DNA of 64,000 nucleotides from Alcanivoracaceae bacterium. GTDB lineage: Bacteria > Pseudomonadota > Gammaproteobacteria > Pseudomonadales > Alcanivoracaceae. Positions 29,779 through 40,931 of this stretch are shown here, piece after piece; the first letter of the stretch is position 1; the number at the start of each line of letters is the position of its first letter. The stretch is from assembly GCA_029210325.1 (NCBI GenBank), contig JARGPU010000002.1, forward strand, positions 124,001 through 188,000, read 5' to 3'. The position numbers and the translations under genes are program-made. The notes under the pieces were generated by a model that was not told the origin of the DNA, did no database searches, and saw only the letters and a list, made by a program, of their open reading frames with translations.

Positions 29779-30887
29779 GCGTTGTATTCCTGACATCCAA
29801 CACCTCCTGGTATCTGTACAACTTTCGAGCCAGTACGATCCGAGCTTTGCGTGAACGTGGTAATCGGGTCGTCTGTCTTGCCCCTTCTGACGAGTTCAGC
29901 CTGCGCCTGGTTGATGAGCTGGGAGTCGAACATATTGCTTTGCCGTTGGACGGTAAAAGCACGGGCTTGCAGCAGGAGCTTGCCAGTATCTGGTTTATCT
30001 GGAGGGTCATGCGTCAGTACAGCCCTGACCTTGTTTTCAACTTTACCGTAAAGCTGAATATCTACAGTGGTCTGGTATGTGCGCTGCAAAAAATTCCGTT
30101 TGCCAACAACATTTCTGGTCTGGGAACTGCCTTTATTCATGATTCGTGGCTTTTCCGCCGGGTGCGTCAGGCCTATGGCGTGGTGAATCGCAGGGCGCAG
30201 CATCTGTTCTTTCAGAACGAGGAAGATCTTTCCGTATTCCGCAACGGCGGGTTGCTTGGGGGTGCGCCAGTAACGCTCTTGCCCGGGTCTGGCGTGGACT
30301 TGCAGCGCTTCCAGGCATCACCTTTGCCACAGGAAGGTCCGGTCACCTTCATCATGATTGCCCGTTTGTTGGGGGATAAAGGTGTACGGGAATACGCAGA
30401 AGCCTGTCGCTCGCTGAAGGCGAATGGTTTGCATGTGCGCTGCCTGTTGGTTGGGCCATTGGGTGTTAGTAACCGTACGGCGATTTCAGAACAGGAAGTT
30501 TCTCAGTGGCAAGCTGGCAGCACTCTGGAATATCTCGGCGTCACCGATGATGTGCGCCCCTTGATTGAGCAAGCCCATGTGCTTGTCTTGCCGTCGTATC
30601 GCGAGGGCATGCCTCGTACCGTGCTGGAGGCCGCTGCCATGGGGAGGCCGTCCATTGTCACGGAGGTGCCAGGCTGCCGCCACGCCATTGAGCCGGAAGT
30701 TACCGGGTGGCTGTGCAAGGTGCGTGATGCGCAATCTCTGGCGGAGCAAATGGAGAGGGTGCTGCTAATGGATTCTGCAGACAGGCAGTTGGCAGGGCAG
30801 GCGGCTCGCCAGCGCATGGAGTCCCGCTTTAGTGAGCAGCGGGTTGTCGACGCCTATCTGGATTGCCTGAGAAAATCCCCGCTTTGA
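29775..30887 (+). CDS. Glycosyltransferase family 4
   Basis: VVFLTSNTSWYLYNFRASTIRALRERGNRV, VLVLPSYREGMPRTVLEAAAMGRPSIVTEVPGCRHAI; GTG start overlaps the upstream stop (GTGA). Confidence 0.92.
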   Translation: MSVVFLTSNTSWYLYNFRASTIRALRERGNRVVCLAPSDEFSLRLVDELGVEHIALPLDGKSTGLQQELASIWFIWRVMRQYSPDLVFNFTVKLNIYSGLVCALQKIPFANNISGLGTAFIHDSWLFRRVRQAYGVVNRRAQHLFFQNEEDLSVFRNGGLLGGAPVTLLPGSGVDLQRFQASPLPQEGPVTFIMIARLLGDKGVREYAEACRSLKANGLHVRCLLVGPLGVSNRTAISEQEVSQWQAGSTLEYLGVTDDVRPLIEQAHVLVLPSYREGMPRTVLEAAAMGRPSIVTEVPGCRHAIEPEVTGWLCKVRDAQSLAEQMERVLLMDSADRQLAGQAARQRMESRFSEQRVVDAYLDCLRKSPL

Positions 30888-31070
30888 GAATCAATGACAT
30901 CCTGCTGAAACAGTTTCCTGCTCAACTGCCATCACGTTGGCTCCTTCACGGGATAGTCACATTAGTGTTAAATAGCAGACCGTTTCACTTATTTAGCCGG
31001 GCTGGTCGTTTATGTATCCGTTGAACCTGATGTCTGACGGTGCGACCAGTTTGGGTCAGGGAGAGCAGGC

Positions 31071-32132
31071 ATGGAGCTGATGACAACAACAGGGCTGTTA
31101 GCCGGGCTATTTGCGCTCGTTTTCCTTGTTCTTCTGCGGCCCGTCGCGGCCCGTATTGGTCTGCTGGATATTCCGGATCACCGCAAAGTGCACCGTGGCT
31201 CGGTGCCTCTGATTGGTGGGCTGAGCGTTTACGCAGGTCTGGCTCTGGCCTGGCTTATCGTCATGCCGTTCGACCGTCCTTACGGCATTTATCTGCTCTG
31301 CTCCCTTTTTCTGGTGGCCCTTGGTGCACTGGATGATGCCCGTAATATTCCCGCCCGTTTTCGTCTTTGGGCCCAGGTGGTGTTGGGCACCTTGCTGGCG
31401 ATTGGCTCCGGGGTGTATCTGAACACCTTTGGCAACTTGCTTGGTGGTGGCGAGATCATGCTTGGCTGGTTTGGGCCGATCATTACCATTTGCGCGGTAA
31501 TTGGCGCCACCAATGCTTTTAACATGGTGGATGGTATTGATGGGTTGGCGGGGAGCCTGAGTCTGGTGTCGCTGGTGGCACTGATCATCCTGTTTGCTTT
31601 GGCTGGCCCCGCCTTTACCACCGAGCTGGTGCTGGCGGTGGCCCTGACGTTGGCGATGGTGCCTTATTTGCTGGCCAACCTGTCGGTTAGCCCGTTCGGC
31701 AGCAAGGTGTTTATGGGCGATGCGGGCGCCATGTTTATTGGCTTCTCGCTGGTATGGCTGCTGGTGAACGGCACGCAGGCCGGGGAGCTGGCGTTCCGCC
31801 CGGTAACTGCTTTGTGGATCATTGGTTTGCCGTTGATGGATATGCTGGCGGTTATGTTTCGTCGCTACCGCAAGGGGCAGTCGGTGATGGTGCCGGACCG
31901 TGATCATTTGCATCATATTTTTCTGCGTGCCGGTTTCAATGATCGGCAAGCGCTGGCCATTATTACCGGGGTGGCGTCCATTCTGGCGCTTTTCGGTATC
32001 GCCGGAGAGCTGCTCGGCGTGCCGGAGTCGGTCATGTTTATCGGCATTCTGCTACTGTTTGTTTTGTATAACCTCGCCCTGAGCCATATCTGGCGTCTGA
32101 CCGCTTTGATTCGCAAAGGCCTGAAAATGTAG
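31071..32132 (+). CDS. wecA: Undecaprenyl-phosphate HexNAc-1-phosphate transferase (WecA/TagO family)
   Basis: DIPDHRKVHRGSVPLIGGLSVY, NAFNMVDGIDGLAGSL, MGDAGAMFIGF. Confidence 0.93.
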   Translation: MELMTTTGLLAGLFALVFLVLLRPVAARIGLLDIPDHRKVHRGSVPLIGGLSVYAGLALAWLIVMPFDRPYGIYLLCSLFLVALGALDDARNIPARFRLWAQVVLGTLLAIGSGVYLNTFGNLLGGGEIMLGWFGPIITICAVIGATNAFNMVDGIDGLAGSLSLVSLVALIILFALAGPAFTTELVLAVALTLAMVPYLLANLSVSPFGSKVFMGDAGAMFIGFSLVWLLVNGTQAGELAFRPVTALWIIGLPLMDMLAVMFRRYRKGQSVMVPDRDHLHHIFLRAGFNDRQALAIITGVASILALFGIAGELLGVPESVMFIGILLLFVLYNLALSHIWRLTALIRKGLKM

Positions 32133-32192
32133 GAGCGGCTTAAGCCGCGAATATTTTATGAAAAAGAGTTCGCGGCTTAAGTCGCTCCTGCA
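32128..32192. repeat. Inverted pair of TAGGAGCGGCTTAAGCCGC repeats overlapping the wecA stop and the yjbH start
   Basis: tgtaggagcggcttaagccgcgaa ... ttcgcggcttaagtcgctcctgca. Confidence 0.88.
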
Positions 32193-34095
32193 GGTTATTT
32201 TCTCTCTTCCGTATGTGGTATTTGCTGCGGATGATCTGGCGTTGCCCGGTTACAGCGGTTTTCTCAATGTCCCCTCTGCCACGGTGCTGAATCACGCCCA
32301 GGCAGATGTACAGTATTCCGATCAGGCGTGGGTTGCCGGTGAGTATGGCCATTACCGCAATGTGGCCGGTGCGGTGGGCATCTTCCCGTTAGTCGAAGTG
32401 GGCGGGCGTATTGCCTGGGAGGAGACCCAGTCCAACCTTTTTACCAACGGCAGCGGCCCACGAGACCTGTCAGCTAACTTCAAGGTGCAGGCGCCCCTGA
32501 TCCCGGAAAGCTGGTTCACACTTGCTGCTGGTGCTCAGGATTTCGGTGGCGCGGCAAATAATTTCGAGTCCTACTATGTGGTGGCTGGTCGTCAGTTCGG
32601 GCCTGTGGAAATGGCTGTTGGCTATGGTCGCCCGGAAGAGGCTTTGCGCTATTTGGATGGTGCTTTCGGTGCCATCTCTTACCGGCCCACCCGCTGGCTT
32701 AACCTGATCGCTGAATATGACGCCGCAGATGTCCGCTTTGGCGCCGGCGTGACCTCTCCCAAAGGCTGGCTGCCCGGTGGTCTGCAGGTGAAGGGCAAGG
32801 TCATGGCCTATGACCGCGGTGATAGCGACAACGGCAGGCAGTTCTTTTCCCTGGGGCTGTCCATTCCGCTGGGTCGGGATTCCGCTCGATCGACCACAGG
32901 AGCCGCTTCAGCTTTGGGTACGGAGGCGGCTTTAGCCCCGGTTACTGCTCAAGAATCAAAACAGTTGGTGGCTGAAGACGCGGCTGCGGAGACCATCGGG
33001 GAGATTCTGGTGGCGGCGGGCTATGAACGGGTTTCCGTGGGCTCGGCTGGCAACCAGCTGACAGTGCGTTTCGAGAACAACCTGTTTAACCGCGATGAGC
33101 GCCAGGCTCTTGAGGATGTGGCCGAGCGGTTGCATGCGGCGGGCTTGCAGACCGGGTCAGAGGGGGCGACGAGCCTGCGTCTGGTGCTGCTCAATCAGAA
33201 TATTCCGGTGATGACACGCCAGCTATGGCTGGACGGTGAGCAGCCGCGGCTGACCTCGGCCAGTGAGCAGGCGCTGCCACAGCAGTGGGATTATCAAGGC
33301 AGTGCCGGGCCGGTATGGCGGCCACGGTTGACCTTGAGTCCGAATCTGACCACTGGTGTAGCCACTGAGTACGGCGTGCTGGATACCTCGCTGGCGCTGG
33401 GCTCCGAGGTGTCGACATCGCTATGGACTGGAGCGCTGGCTTCGGCGACCTGGAATCAGGAGGTTTACGCCAGCGAAGACTTTGATCAGGGTGGGGTGTT
33501 CTATAACAGCCGCCAGCGCACCGGCTTTAAAGAGGTGGACTTGCAGCAGACCCTGCGTTTGCACCCGCAGCTGTTTACCACCTTCCATGCCGGGCGCTAC
33601 AACACTGACTACTACGGCTGGCTGAATGACACCTTGCTGCTCAGTGCCGGGCGTCGCCACGCCATTGGCTTCCTGAGTGGTAATTTCCGCCATGTGGACG
33701 ATTCAGCTAGAGAGGCCCGCCAGATGCTGGGGCGCTACACCTATAGCCACCCGGGTCGCGACGTGCAGCTGACCCTGCATGCCGGGGAGTTTTTCGAGGG
33801 TGATACAGGCTTTCGGGTCGATGGCCGCTTCTGGTTTGGTGACTACGCCATGGTGCTGAGCTACAAGAACACCGATGCTGAGTTTGTCGGCCTTGGGGTA
33901 ATGATTCCGTTGACGCCAGTTAAAGACCGCCAGTTCCGCTACTTGCAGGTGCGTGGTAACCCGGACTGGAGCTATACCGTGCAGACCCGGATTAACGAAG
34001 ATGCCAACGTAGTGTCATTTGGCGGAGCTACCATAGTGCGGCCAGCGAACACTCTGGAGCGGGTCTACTTGAACCGGTTACGCCCCGGCTTATAG
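32158..34095 (+). CDS. YjbH-domain exopolysaccharide-associated outer-membrane protein
   Basis: LPGYSGFLNVPSATVLNHAQADVQYSDQ, beta-rich, signal peptide. Confidence 0.85.
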   Translation: MKKSSRLKSLLQVIFSLPYVVFAADDLALPGYSGFLNVPSATVLNHAQADVQYSDQAWVAGEYGHYRNVAGAVGIFPLVEVGGRIAWEETQSNLFTNGSGPRDLSANFKVQAPLIPESWFTLAAGAQDFGGAANNFESYYVVAGRQFGPVEMAVGYGRPEEALRYLDGAFGAISYRPTRWLNLIAEYDAADVRFGAGVTSPKGWLPGGLQVKGKVMAYDRGDSDNGRQFFSLGLSIPLGRDSARSTTGAASALGTEAALAPVTAQESKQLVAEDAAAETIGEILVAAGYERVSVGSAGNQLTVRFENNLFNRDERQALEDVAERLHAAGLQTGSEGATSLRLVLLNQNIPVMTRQLWLDGEQPRLTSASEQALPQQWDYQGSAGPVWRPRLTLSPNLTTGVATEYGVLDTSLALGSEVSTSLWTGALASATWNQEVYASEDFDQGGVFYNSRQRTGFKEVDLQQTLRLHPQLFTTFHAGRYNTDYYGWLNDTLLLSAGRRHAIGFLSGNFRHVDDSAREARQMLGRYTYSHPGRDVQLTLHAGEFFEGDTGFRVDGRFWFGDYAMVLSYKNTDAEFVGLGVMIPLTPVKDRQFRYLQVRGNPDWSYTVQTRINEDANVVSFGGATIVRPANTLERVYLNRLRPGL

Positions 34096-34183
34096 GGGTC
34101 AATTCCTTGCAATTACAGGGGCTTCCGCTATAGTGACTGGCATTCACGCCCGCGGTGTCGACGCCAGATTCAGGGAGTTTATG

Positions 34184-35140
34184 ATGACTGAAAGTAAGAA
34201 GGATGCAGTAATGCGAAATCTGATCGCCGTCGCCATTTTGGCTCCACTTGTGGTGCTTGCCGGCTGCTCTGATAGCACTAATTTTCTTGGCAAGAAGTCG
34301 AAGGGTATCGTCTATGACGGCTATCTGGCTGGTGCCAAGGTTTGCGTTGACCAGATCGTTAACCGTCAGTGCGATGATCCGCCGGAGCCGGCTACCTTTA
34401 CCGATGCCGAGGGTGGCTTTCGCTTGACGGCTTTGACACCAGAACAGGCGCGTTTTCCGCTGGTTGCTGAAGTAGTACCAGGAACCATTGACCTTGATAC
34501 CGGGCTGCCGGCACCGGCAGGGCTTAAGTATCTGGCTCCGGCCGGCAGCGACTCTATCAGCGCATTCAGCACCATTGTTCAGATCAGGATCGAACAAGAG
34601 ATTGTCGCAGGTCTTAACGTTGTGCCGATTGTTGTTCCTGACCTGGTCACCCTGAAGAACACCGTAACAGAGGCGCTGACGACAGAGCTTGGTTTGCCAG
34701 CCAACATTGACCTGACCGACTATGATCCGATTAAAGTGAAGAACAAGGGCTCGGCTAGCGCGGCGGTGCGTGAAACGGCGGCCAAGTTGCATATCGTTAA
34801 CCAGATACTGACGGCTCAGATAGTGGAGTTCCTGCCATTGGCGGTTGCTAATGCTAACCCACCAAGTCAGGAGTCCGCGGCATATCCTGCTTTGATTGCC
34901 AAGTTGGACCCGGCTCAGGTGCTGGCTGAGGTGGAGGCCTACATTGCGGCCAACACCCTTACGCTGGCAGACCTTCTGGATGCATCCTTTGACCCTGCCG
35001 TAATTCCGGTGACAGATCCGGCGGTGCCTACTCAGGCTGAGATCTTTATTCAGTTCGAGAATGACGTGAACATCGCTCAGTCCATCGAAAATCTGGTCAA
35101 TGGCGGTCAAGCCGTTACCGGTGGCACCGGTGGCACTTGA
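34184..35140 (+). CDS. Hypothetical lipoprotein
   Basis: Lipobox LVVLAGCSDS; otherwise no recognised domain; start may be ATG 34211. Confidence 0.75.
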   Translation: MTESKKDAVMRNLIAVAILAPLVVLAGCSDSTNFLGKKSKGIVYDGYLAGAKVCVDQIVNRQCDDPPEPATFTDAEGGFRLTALTPEQARFPLVAEVVPGTIDLDTGLPAPAGLKYLAPAGSDSISAFSTIVQIRIEQEIVAGLNVVPIVVPDLVTLKNTVTEALTTELGLPANIDLTDYDPIKVKNKGSASAAVRETAAKLHIVNQILTAQIVEFLPLAVANANPPSQESAAYPALIAKLDPAQVLAEVEAYIAANTLTLADLLDASFDPAVIPVTDPAVPTQAEIFIQFENDVNIAQSIENLVNGGQAVTGGTGGT

Positions 35141-35161
35141 TCAAGTGCTGAGATAGACAGG

Positions 35162-35187
35162 AAGGGCGGCCAAGGCCGCCCTTTTTT
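35162..35187 (+). terminator. Rho-independent terminator
   Basis: gggcggcc-aa-ggccgccc followed by TTTTTT. Confidence 0.93.
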
Positions 35188-35277
35188 ATGCTGCGGCAGG
35201 AATGCTCCGGCAACAGCAGCTCACCAACAGGGAACAGGGTATAATCGGCCCGTTTTCTTTTTCGTTCAGGGACTTCT

Positions 35278-36609
35278 ATGAATATCACCATTTTCGGCAC
35301 CGGCTATGTGGGTCTGGTTACCGGTACCTGTCTGGCGGATGTGGGCCACAATATCCTTTGTGTCGATGTGGATGCGGCCAAGATTGAGGGCTTGAAGAAT
35401 GGTGTGATTCCGATTTACGAGCCTGGCCTTGAGCCGATGGTCAAGCGCAATGTGGCCGAGGGCCGGTTGAACTTCACTACTGATGCTGCTCAGGCGGTGG
35501 CCTTTGGTGAGCTGCAGTTTATTGCCGTGGGTACGCCACCAGATGAAGACGGTTCCGCGGATCTGAAATATGTGCTGGCAGTGGCACGCACCATTGCCAC
35601 CCATATGACCGACTACAAGGTGGTGATTGATAAATCCACCGTGCCGGTGGGCACTGCCGATAAGGTTCGTGCTGCTATTACGGAAGTTTTGGCCCAGCGC
35701 AAATCGGCCATTGAATTTGATGTCTGCTCCAACCCTGAGTTTTTGAAAGAAGGTGCGGCGATTGAAGATTTCTCCAAACCTTCGCGCATCGTTATCGGTA
35801 CTGACTCACAGCGCGTAGAAAAAATGATGCGCGAGTGCTACGCGCCGTATAACCGCAATCACGACAAAATGATCGTCATGGATGTGCGCTCTGCGGAGCT
35901 AACCAAGTATGCGGCCAACGCCATGCTCGCTACCAAGATCAGTTTTATGAACGAGATGGCTAATCTGGCGGAGCGTCTTGGTGCAGATATCGAAGCCGTG
36001 CGAATCGGTATTGGCTCTGATCCGCGCATTGGCTACCACTTTATTTATCCGGGGGCCGGTTATGGCGGCTCCTGTTTTCCCAAGGACGTGCAGGCACTGG
36101 CTCGCACGGCCTCACAGGTAGGTTATGCCGCGCCGTTGCTGAATGCTGTGGAGGCCGTCAATGACGCCCAGAAGGAGACCTTGTTTACCAAGCTGAGCAA
36201 GGCACTTGGCTCTGTGCAGGACAAAACGATTGCGGTGTGGGGGCTGTCGTTCAAGCCCGAGACCGACGATATGCGCGAAGCGCCATCGCGGGTGCTGGTA
36301 GAAGCGGTATTGGCAGCTGGCGGCAAAGTGCAAGCATTCGATCCGCAGGCTAGCCATGAAGCTGGCCGGATTTTTGGTGAGCGTGACGGACTTAGCTTGG
36401 TGGAGAGCCGCAATGATGCTGTTGCCGGCGCCGATGCATTAGTTATTTGCACCGAATGGAAAGCATTCCGTGCAGTGGACTTCGCCTGGCTGAAGTCGCA
36501 ACTGAAAAGCGCCGTGGTGGTTGATGGCCGCAACCTTTACGACCCTGAGCAAGTGGCCGCCGCAGGGCTTGAATATTGGGCCGTAGGTCGCGGGCGGAGC
36601 ATTCAATGA
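35278..36609 (+). CDS. ugd: UDP-glucose 6-dehydrogenase
   Basis: [37 protein letters not shown] with catalytic Cys. Confidence 0.96.
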   Translation: MNITIFGTGYVGLVTGTCLADVGHNILCVDVDAAKIEGLKNGVIPIYEPGLEPMVKRNVAEGRLNFTTDAAQAVAFGELQFIAVGTPPDEDGSADLKYVLAVARTIATHMTDYKVVIDKSTVPVGTADKVRAAITEVLAQRKSAIEFDVCSNPEFLKEGAAIEDFSKPSRIVIGTDSQRVEKMMRECYAPYNRNHDKMIVMDVRSAELTKYAANAMLATKISFMNEMANLAERLGADIEAVRIGIGSDPRIGYHFIYPGAGYGGSCFPKDVQALARTASQVGYAAPLLNAVEAVNDAQKETLFTKLSKALGSVQDKTIAVWGLSFKPETDDMREAPSRVLVEAVLAAGGKVQAFDPQASHEAGRIFGERDGLSLVESRNDAVAGADALVICTEWKAFRAVDFAWLKSQLKSAVVVDGRNLYDPEQVAAAGLEYWAVGRGRSIQ

Positions 36610-37484
36610 TTAAAAAAGCTGTCCTTCCTGTCGCTGGTCTTGGCACCCGTTTTTTACCAGCCAGCAAGGCCATACCAAAAGAAATGATCACCGTGGTCGA
36701 CAAGCCGGTGGTGCAGTATGTGGTGGAGGAGGCGATAGCCGCCGGGATCACAGAGATTGTGCTGGTTAACCATTCGCTAAAGAAAGCTATCGAAGATCAT
36801 TTCGATGTTCATTACGAACTGGAAGCCGAGCTGGAGAAGAAAAACAAGACCGCCTTGCTGGAAGTGGTGCGCGGTATTGTGCCGGCTGGGGTGCGGGTCA
36901 TCAGTGTCCGTCAGGGGCGGCCATTGGGATTGGGCCATGCGGTGTTGTGCGCCCGGGAGGTGATTGGTGATGCACCTTTTGCGGTGCTGTTGCCGGACGT
37001 TTTGGTGGATGCAGAGGGTTTGACTGGCGGCAATGACCTGTCGCGCATGCTGCACGCCTTTGAGGCTCATCAGGCCGCCCAGATAATGGTTCAGCAGGTG
37101 CCCATGTCGCGGGTCGATCAGTATGGCGTGGTATCGCTAACTGGCCCGGCTCCAGAAGCGGGACAGAGCGTACCGATGACCGGCGTGGTGGAGAAGCCCA
37201 AGCCGGCAGACGCGCCATCGGATCTGTCTGTAGTGGGCCGCTATGTGTTGCCGGCTCGCATCTTCGAGTTGCTGGCAAACACGGCGCCTGGTGCCGGTAA
37301 CGAGATCCAGCTGACCGATGCCATTGCCGCATTGATTCAGGAGCAAAGCGTGGAGGCCTATCGCATGATGGGCGCAACCTATGATTGCGGCAGCAAAATA
37401 GGCTACCTTGAAGCGACTCTGCGCTACGGCCTGCGCCACCCCGAACTCGGTGCCCCGTTGCGGGATCTGATTAACAACCTGTAG
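36606..37484 (+). CDS. galU: UTP-glucose-1-phosphate uridylyltransferase
   Basis: [45 protein letters not shown] overlap with ugd. Confidence 0.97.
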   Translation: MIKKAVLPVAGLGTRFLPASKAIPKEMITVVDKPVVQYVVEEAIAAGITEIVLVNHSLKKAIEDHFDVHYELEAELEKKNKTALLEVVRGIVPAGVRVISVRQGRPLGLGHAVLCAREVIGDAPFAVLLPDVLVDAEGLTGGNDLSRMLHAFEAHQAAQIMVQQVPMSRVDQYGVVSLTGPAPEAGQSVPMTGVVEKPKPADAPSDLSVVGRYVLPARIFELLANTAPGAGNEIQLTDAIAALIQEQSVEAYRMMGATYDCGSKIGYLEATLRYGLRHPELGAPLRDLINNL

Positions 37485-37500
37485 CAGCGGCTTTAGCTGC
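37482..37500. repeat. Degenerate TAGGAGC-type repeat
   Basis: tagcagcggctttagctgc, overlapping the galU stop. Confidence 0.55.
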
Positions 37501-37517
37501 AAACCGGAGAGCCATCA

Positions 37518-38810
37518 ATGCACCTGGATGTTTACGGCGACACTCTTACCGCGCTGGTTACCGCTGCGGCGTTGTCCTCCACCGGACATCAGGTGACGCT
37601 GCGGGTGCCGGCAGGGCAGGTGGCAGATGAACTGAATGCCGATCGCATGCCATATCAGGAGCCGGGTCTGGAGTTGATGCTTGATCAGCAGCAACAGTCG
37701 GGTCGACTGTGCACCGGCTCTGCGGAAGATATGCCGGAAGATCGGGTGGAAGGGGTGTTTCTGGCCTTGTCTCCAGCGGCGCAGCCTTTTGCAGAGTCCT
37801 TGATCGATCAGCTGGCGGCCCGTCGCGGTCATAGTTGGCTGGTGGTTAACCAATCCAATTTCCCGGTGGGCACCACGGAAAGTCTGCAGCTGCGTTTGCG
37901 TGATGGCGCCGACCCGGGTGTAGATCGCGCGGTAATTTGCATGCCGGAGATGCTCCAGGAAGGTGCCGCACTGCAATCGTTTATGCGTCCCTCCAGCATT
38001 TTAGTCGGTTGCGATAGCGACTGGGCCGAGATTCATATTCGCGAGATGCTGCGGCCGTTTAACCGGCTACGCGATGTAATGCGTTTGTTGCGTCCGCGTG
38101 AAGCGGAGTTCACCAAGCTGGCCATCAACGGCATGTTGGCCACCCGGCTGGGCTTTATGAATGACATGGCGTCTTTGGCCGACGCACTGCATGTGGATAT
38201 CGAGCAGGTACGCATGGGTATGGGCGCCGATCCACGTATCGGTGAGGCCTATCTGTATCCCGGTTGTGGTTTTGGCGGGATGAATTTTTCCCGCAATGTG
38301 ATGAGTCTGGCGGATACTCTGGAGTCATCCGGAGTGGGCTCCGAGTTGCTGGAACAGGTGCTGCTAATTAATGAGCGCCAGAAGGAAGTTTTGTTTCGCA
38401 AACTTTGGCAGCACTACCAGACGGATCTGAATGGCAAAACCGTGACCCTGTGGGGAGCGGCATTCAAGCCGGGCACTGGGCGTATTGATAACGCACCCGC
38501 GCTGAAATTGATGGAGGCGTTGTGGGCGCAAGGTGTCACCGTGCGAGTGCATGACCCGAAGGCCTTGCCGACCCTGCAGGCGCTCTATGGTGAGCGTGCC
38601 GATCTTGTTCTCTGTGATGACCCCTACGAGGCCGCACGCGGTGCTGATGCACTGATGCTGGTGACTGAGTGGAAGGATTACTGGAGCCCGGATTATCGGC
38701 GCCTGCACAAACTTATGGCACAGCCGTTGCTGCTTGATGGGCGTAATATTCTGGACCCGGACTTTGTCCGCAGCAGTGGCTTTGTTTATTACGGTATTGG
38801 TCGGCAGTAG
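37518..38810 (+). CDS. Divergent UDP-glucose dehydrogenase paralogue, predicted catalytically dead
   Basis: Aligns along its length with the 35278 Ugd, but GGSCFPKD is GGMNFSRN and the GxGYVG loop is VYGDTLTALV. Confidence 0.85.
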   Translation: MHLDVYGDTLTALVTAAALSSTGHQVTLRVPAGQVADELNADRMPYQEPGLELMLDQQQQSGRLCTGSAEDMPEDRVEGVFLALSPAAQPFAESLIDQLAARRGHSWLVVNQSNFPVGTTESLQLRLRDGADPGVDRAVICMPEMLQEGAALQSFMRPSSILVGCDSDWAEIHIREMLRPFNRLRDVMRLLRPREAEFTKLAINGMLATRLGFMNDMASLADALHVDIEQVRMGMGADPRIGEAYLYPGCGFGGMNFSRNVMSLADTLESSGVGSELLEQVLLINERQKEVLFRKLWQHYQTDLNGKTVTLWGAAFKPGTGRIDNAPALKLMEALWAQGVTVRVHDPKALPTLQALYGERADLVLCDDPYEAARGADALMLVTEWKDYWSPDYRRLHKLMAQPLLLDGRNILDPDFVRSSGFVYYGIGRQ

Positions 38811-38846
38811 TGGCAGCAGCGAGAGTAGCAAGCGGAGTTTTAGTGC

Positions 38847-40490
38847 ATGCGTAGTCGAACGGGAGTGCCTGCGGATACGGTTTGGCAGCAGTTGAGCGAG
38901 CAGGCGGCTGCCTTGCAGGATATTCATCTGGCGCAGATGTTTGCTGATCAGCCGGATCGTTTTGCCCAGCTGTCCCGTCGCGCCGGTCCGTTGCTGCTGG
39001 ATCTGAGCAAGCAGCGTCTTGATGTACGTACGCTGGATCTGCTTGGCCGTCTGGCCGATGCCCGGGATTTGCGCGGCTGGATTAATCGCCTGTTCGCTGG
39101 CGAGCCAATCAATCACACCGAGCAACGTGCCGCCATGCACTGGGCATTGCGTGTGCCGCCACAGCAGACTTCGCCGGTTCAGCAGCAGGTGCAGGAGCAG
39201 CTTGATCGCATGACCCGGATGGTTGAGCGCATTCACGCCCGTCAGTGGCGTGGCGTCACCGGTGAAGTGATTACCGATGTTGTAAATATTGGCGTGGGCG
39301 GCTCTGATTTAGGGCCCATGATGGTCTGCCGGGCACTGGACGACGCCGCCGATGATCGGGCAGTTCGTACTCATTTTGTCTCCTCCATGGATGGCAGTCA
39401 GGTGTCCCACCTGCTGCATCAATTACGTCCACACAGCACGCTTTTTATTATCTCCTCAAAATCTTTTACCACCATCGATACGCTGTATAACGCGGGCACC
39501 GCCCGGGCCTGGCTGCAGCGAGCTCTGGGCGATGACCCGGCCGTGATTGGCTGTCACTTTATTGGTGTGTCATCCGCTGTGGACAAGATGGAACAGTGGG
39601 GCATTCCGCGCACTAATCAGTTGGCGCTTTGGGACTGGGTGGGGGGGCGTTTTTCCCTGTGGTCATCCATCGGTTTACCCATCGCTTTGCGCATTGGCAT
39701 GAAAGGCTTTCGCGAATTGCTGGCCGGAGCCAATCAGATGGACGAGCACTTTCGTGCCGCGCCATGGACTGAAAACGTACCGGTGCTGATGGCACTGACC
39801 GGCGTTTGGAACACGAATATTCTGGGTATTCATGCCCATGCGGTGTTGCCCTATGACGGTCGTCTGAAATATCTGCCGGCGTTTTTGTCGCAGCTGGAAA
39901 TGGAATCCAATGGTAAATCGGTAACCCGCGATGGCGAGCCGGTGCCCACCGGCACCTGCCCGGTTTTGTGGGGCGAAGTGGGACCTAATGCGCAGCATGC
40001 GTTTTATCAGTTGCTGCACCAGGGCACCGAACCGGTGACCTGTGACTTTATTGCCCCCGCCCGGCGCTACCATGAAGTGCGCCACGACGCGGCGGCTGCT
40101 GAGTTGATTGGCCAGCACCACCTTGCTTTGGCGAATTGTTTTGCCCAGTCACGGCTGCTTGCATTCGGTGAAGCTGCTTTGCCGCCCGGCGAGCAGCTGC
40201 CCATGTATATGCGCTATCACGGCAACCAATCGAGCAGCACATTGCTAGTTGATCAGCTGGACCCGTTCTCGCTGGGTGCTTTGCTAGCTGCCTTCGAACA
40301 CAAGGTTTTTGCTCAGGCAGTGATCTGGCAGATCAACCCGTTCGATCAATGGGGCGTAGAGATGGGCAAGCAAATCGCCACCGAGACCCTGGAGCTGATC
40401 AATGGTGGCGCGACATCCAGCAGTATGGACTCATCCACGGATGGCCTGATCTCTGCGGTAGCAGCGGCTTCGGCGGCAAAAGATTTATAA
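38847..40490 (+). CDS. pgi: Glucose-6-phosphate isomerase
   Basis: [52 protein letters not shown]. Confidence 0.95.
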   Translation: MRSRTGVPADTVWQQLSEQAAALQDIHLAQMFADQPDRFAQLSRRAGPLLLDLSKQRLDVRTLDLLGRLADARDLRGWINRLFAGEPINHTEQRAAMHWALRVPPQQTSPVQQQVQEQLDRMTRMVERIHARQWRGVTGEVITDVVNIGVGGSDLGPMMVCRALDDAADDRAVRTHFVSSMDGSQVSHLLHQLRPHSTLFIISSKSFTTIDTLYNAGTARAWLQRALGDDPAVIGCHFIGVSSAVDKMEQWGIPRTNQLALWDWVGGRFSLWSSIGLPIALRIGMKGFRELLAGANQMDEHFRAAPWTENVPVLMALTGVWNTNILGIHAHAVLPYDGRLKYLPAFLSQLEMESNGKSVTRDGEPVPTGTCPVLWGEVGPNAQHAFYQLLHQGTEPVTCDFIAPARRYHEVRHDAAAAELIGQHHLALANCFAQSRLLAFGEAALPPGEQLPMYMRYHGNQSSSTLLVDQLDPFSLGALLAAFEHKVFAQAVIWQINPFDQWGVEMGKQIATETLELINGGATSSSMDSSTDGLISAVAAASAAKDL

Positions 40491-40931
40491 AATTCCTTGC
40501 AGTGCTTTGCGCAGGTTTTCCGGAATCGGTGTTGGCTTGCGGCTATGCCGATCAACGAAGACATGGACAAAGTGTCCCTCCGCCGCAGCCTCGTCGTCGC
40601 CTTCGCGGAAAATTGCCAGCCCGTACTCTACCGATGAGTTGCCCAGCCGATTAACTCGCATGGCGCCCTGCAGTTTTTCCGGGTAGGCCAGTGCCTTGTG
40701 GTAGCTGCAGCAGGAGTTCACCACCAGGCCGATAATATTGCCGTTATGAATATCCAGGCCGCCTTGGTGAATCAGGAAGTGATTGGCGACAGAATCGAAG
40801 TAGCTGTAATAGATCACGTTGTTTACGTGACCATAGATGTCGTTATCGCTCCAGCGCGTGCTGATCGGGGCGAAGTAGTGGTAGTCGCTGCGTCGGCCGA
40901 TGGCTTTTTTCTCACTCACCTCGGTTACCAC
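40485..40931 (-). CDS. Acyl-CoA thioesterase, 4-HBT hot-dog family
   Basis: [26 protein letters not shown]. Confidence 0.9.
   Translation of the reverse strand: MVTEVSEKKAIGRRSDYHYFAPISTRWSDNDIYGHVNNVIYYSYFDSVANHFLIHQGGLDIHNGNIIGLVVNSCCSYHKALAYPEKLQGAMRVNRLGNSSVEYGLAIFREGDDEAAAEGHFVHVFVDRHSRKPTPIPENLRKALQGIL

Noticed and set aside
34028-35110. 360-aa minus-strand ORF
   Set aside because: Antisense to the lipoprotein gene; composition not protein-like
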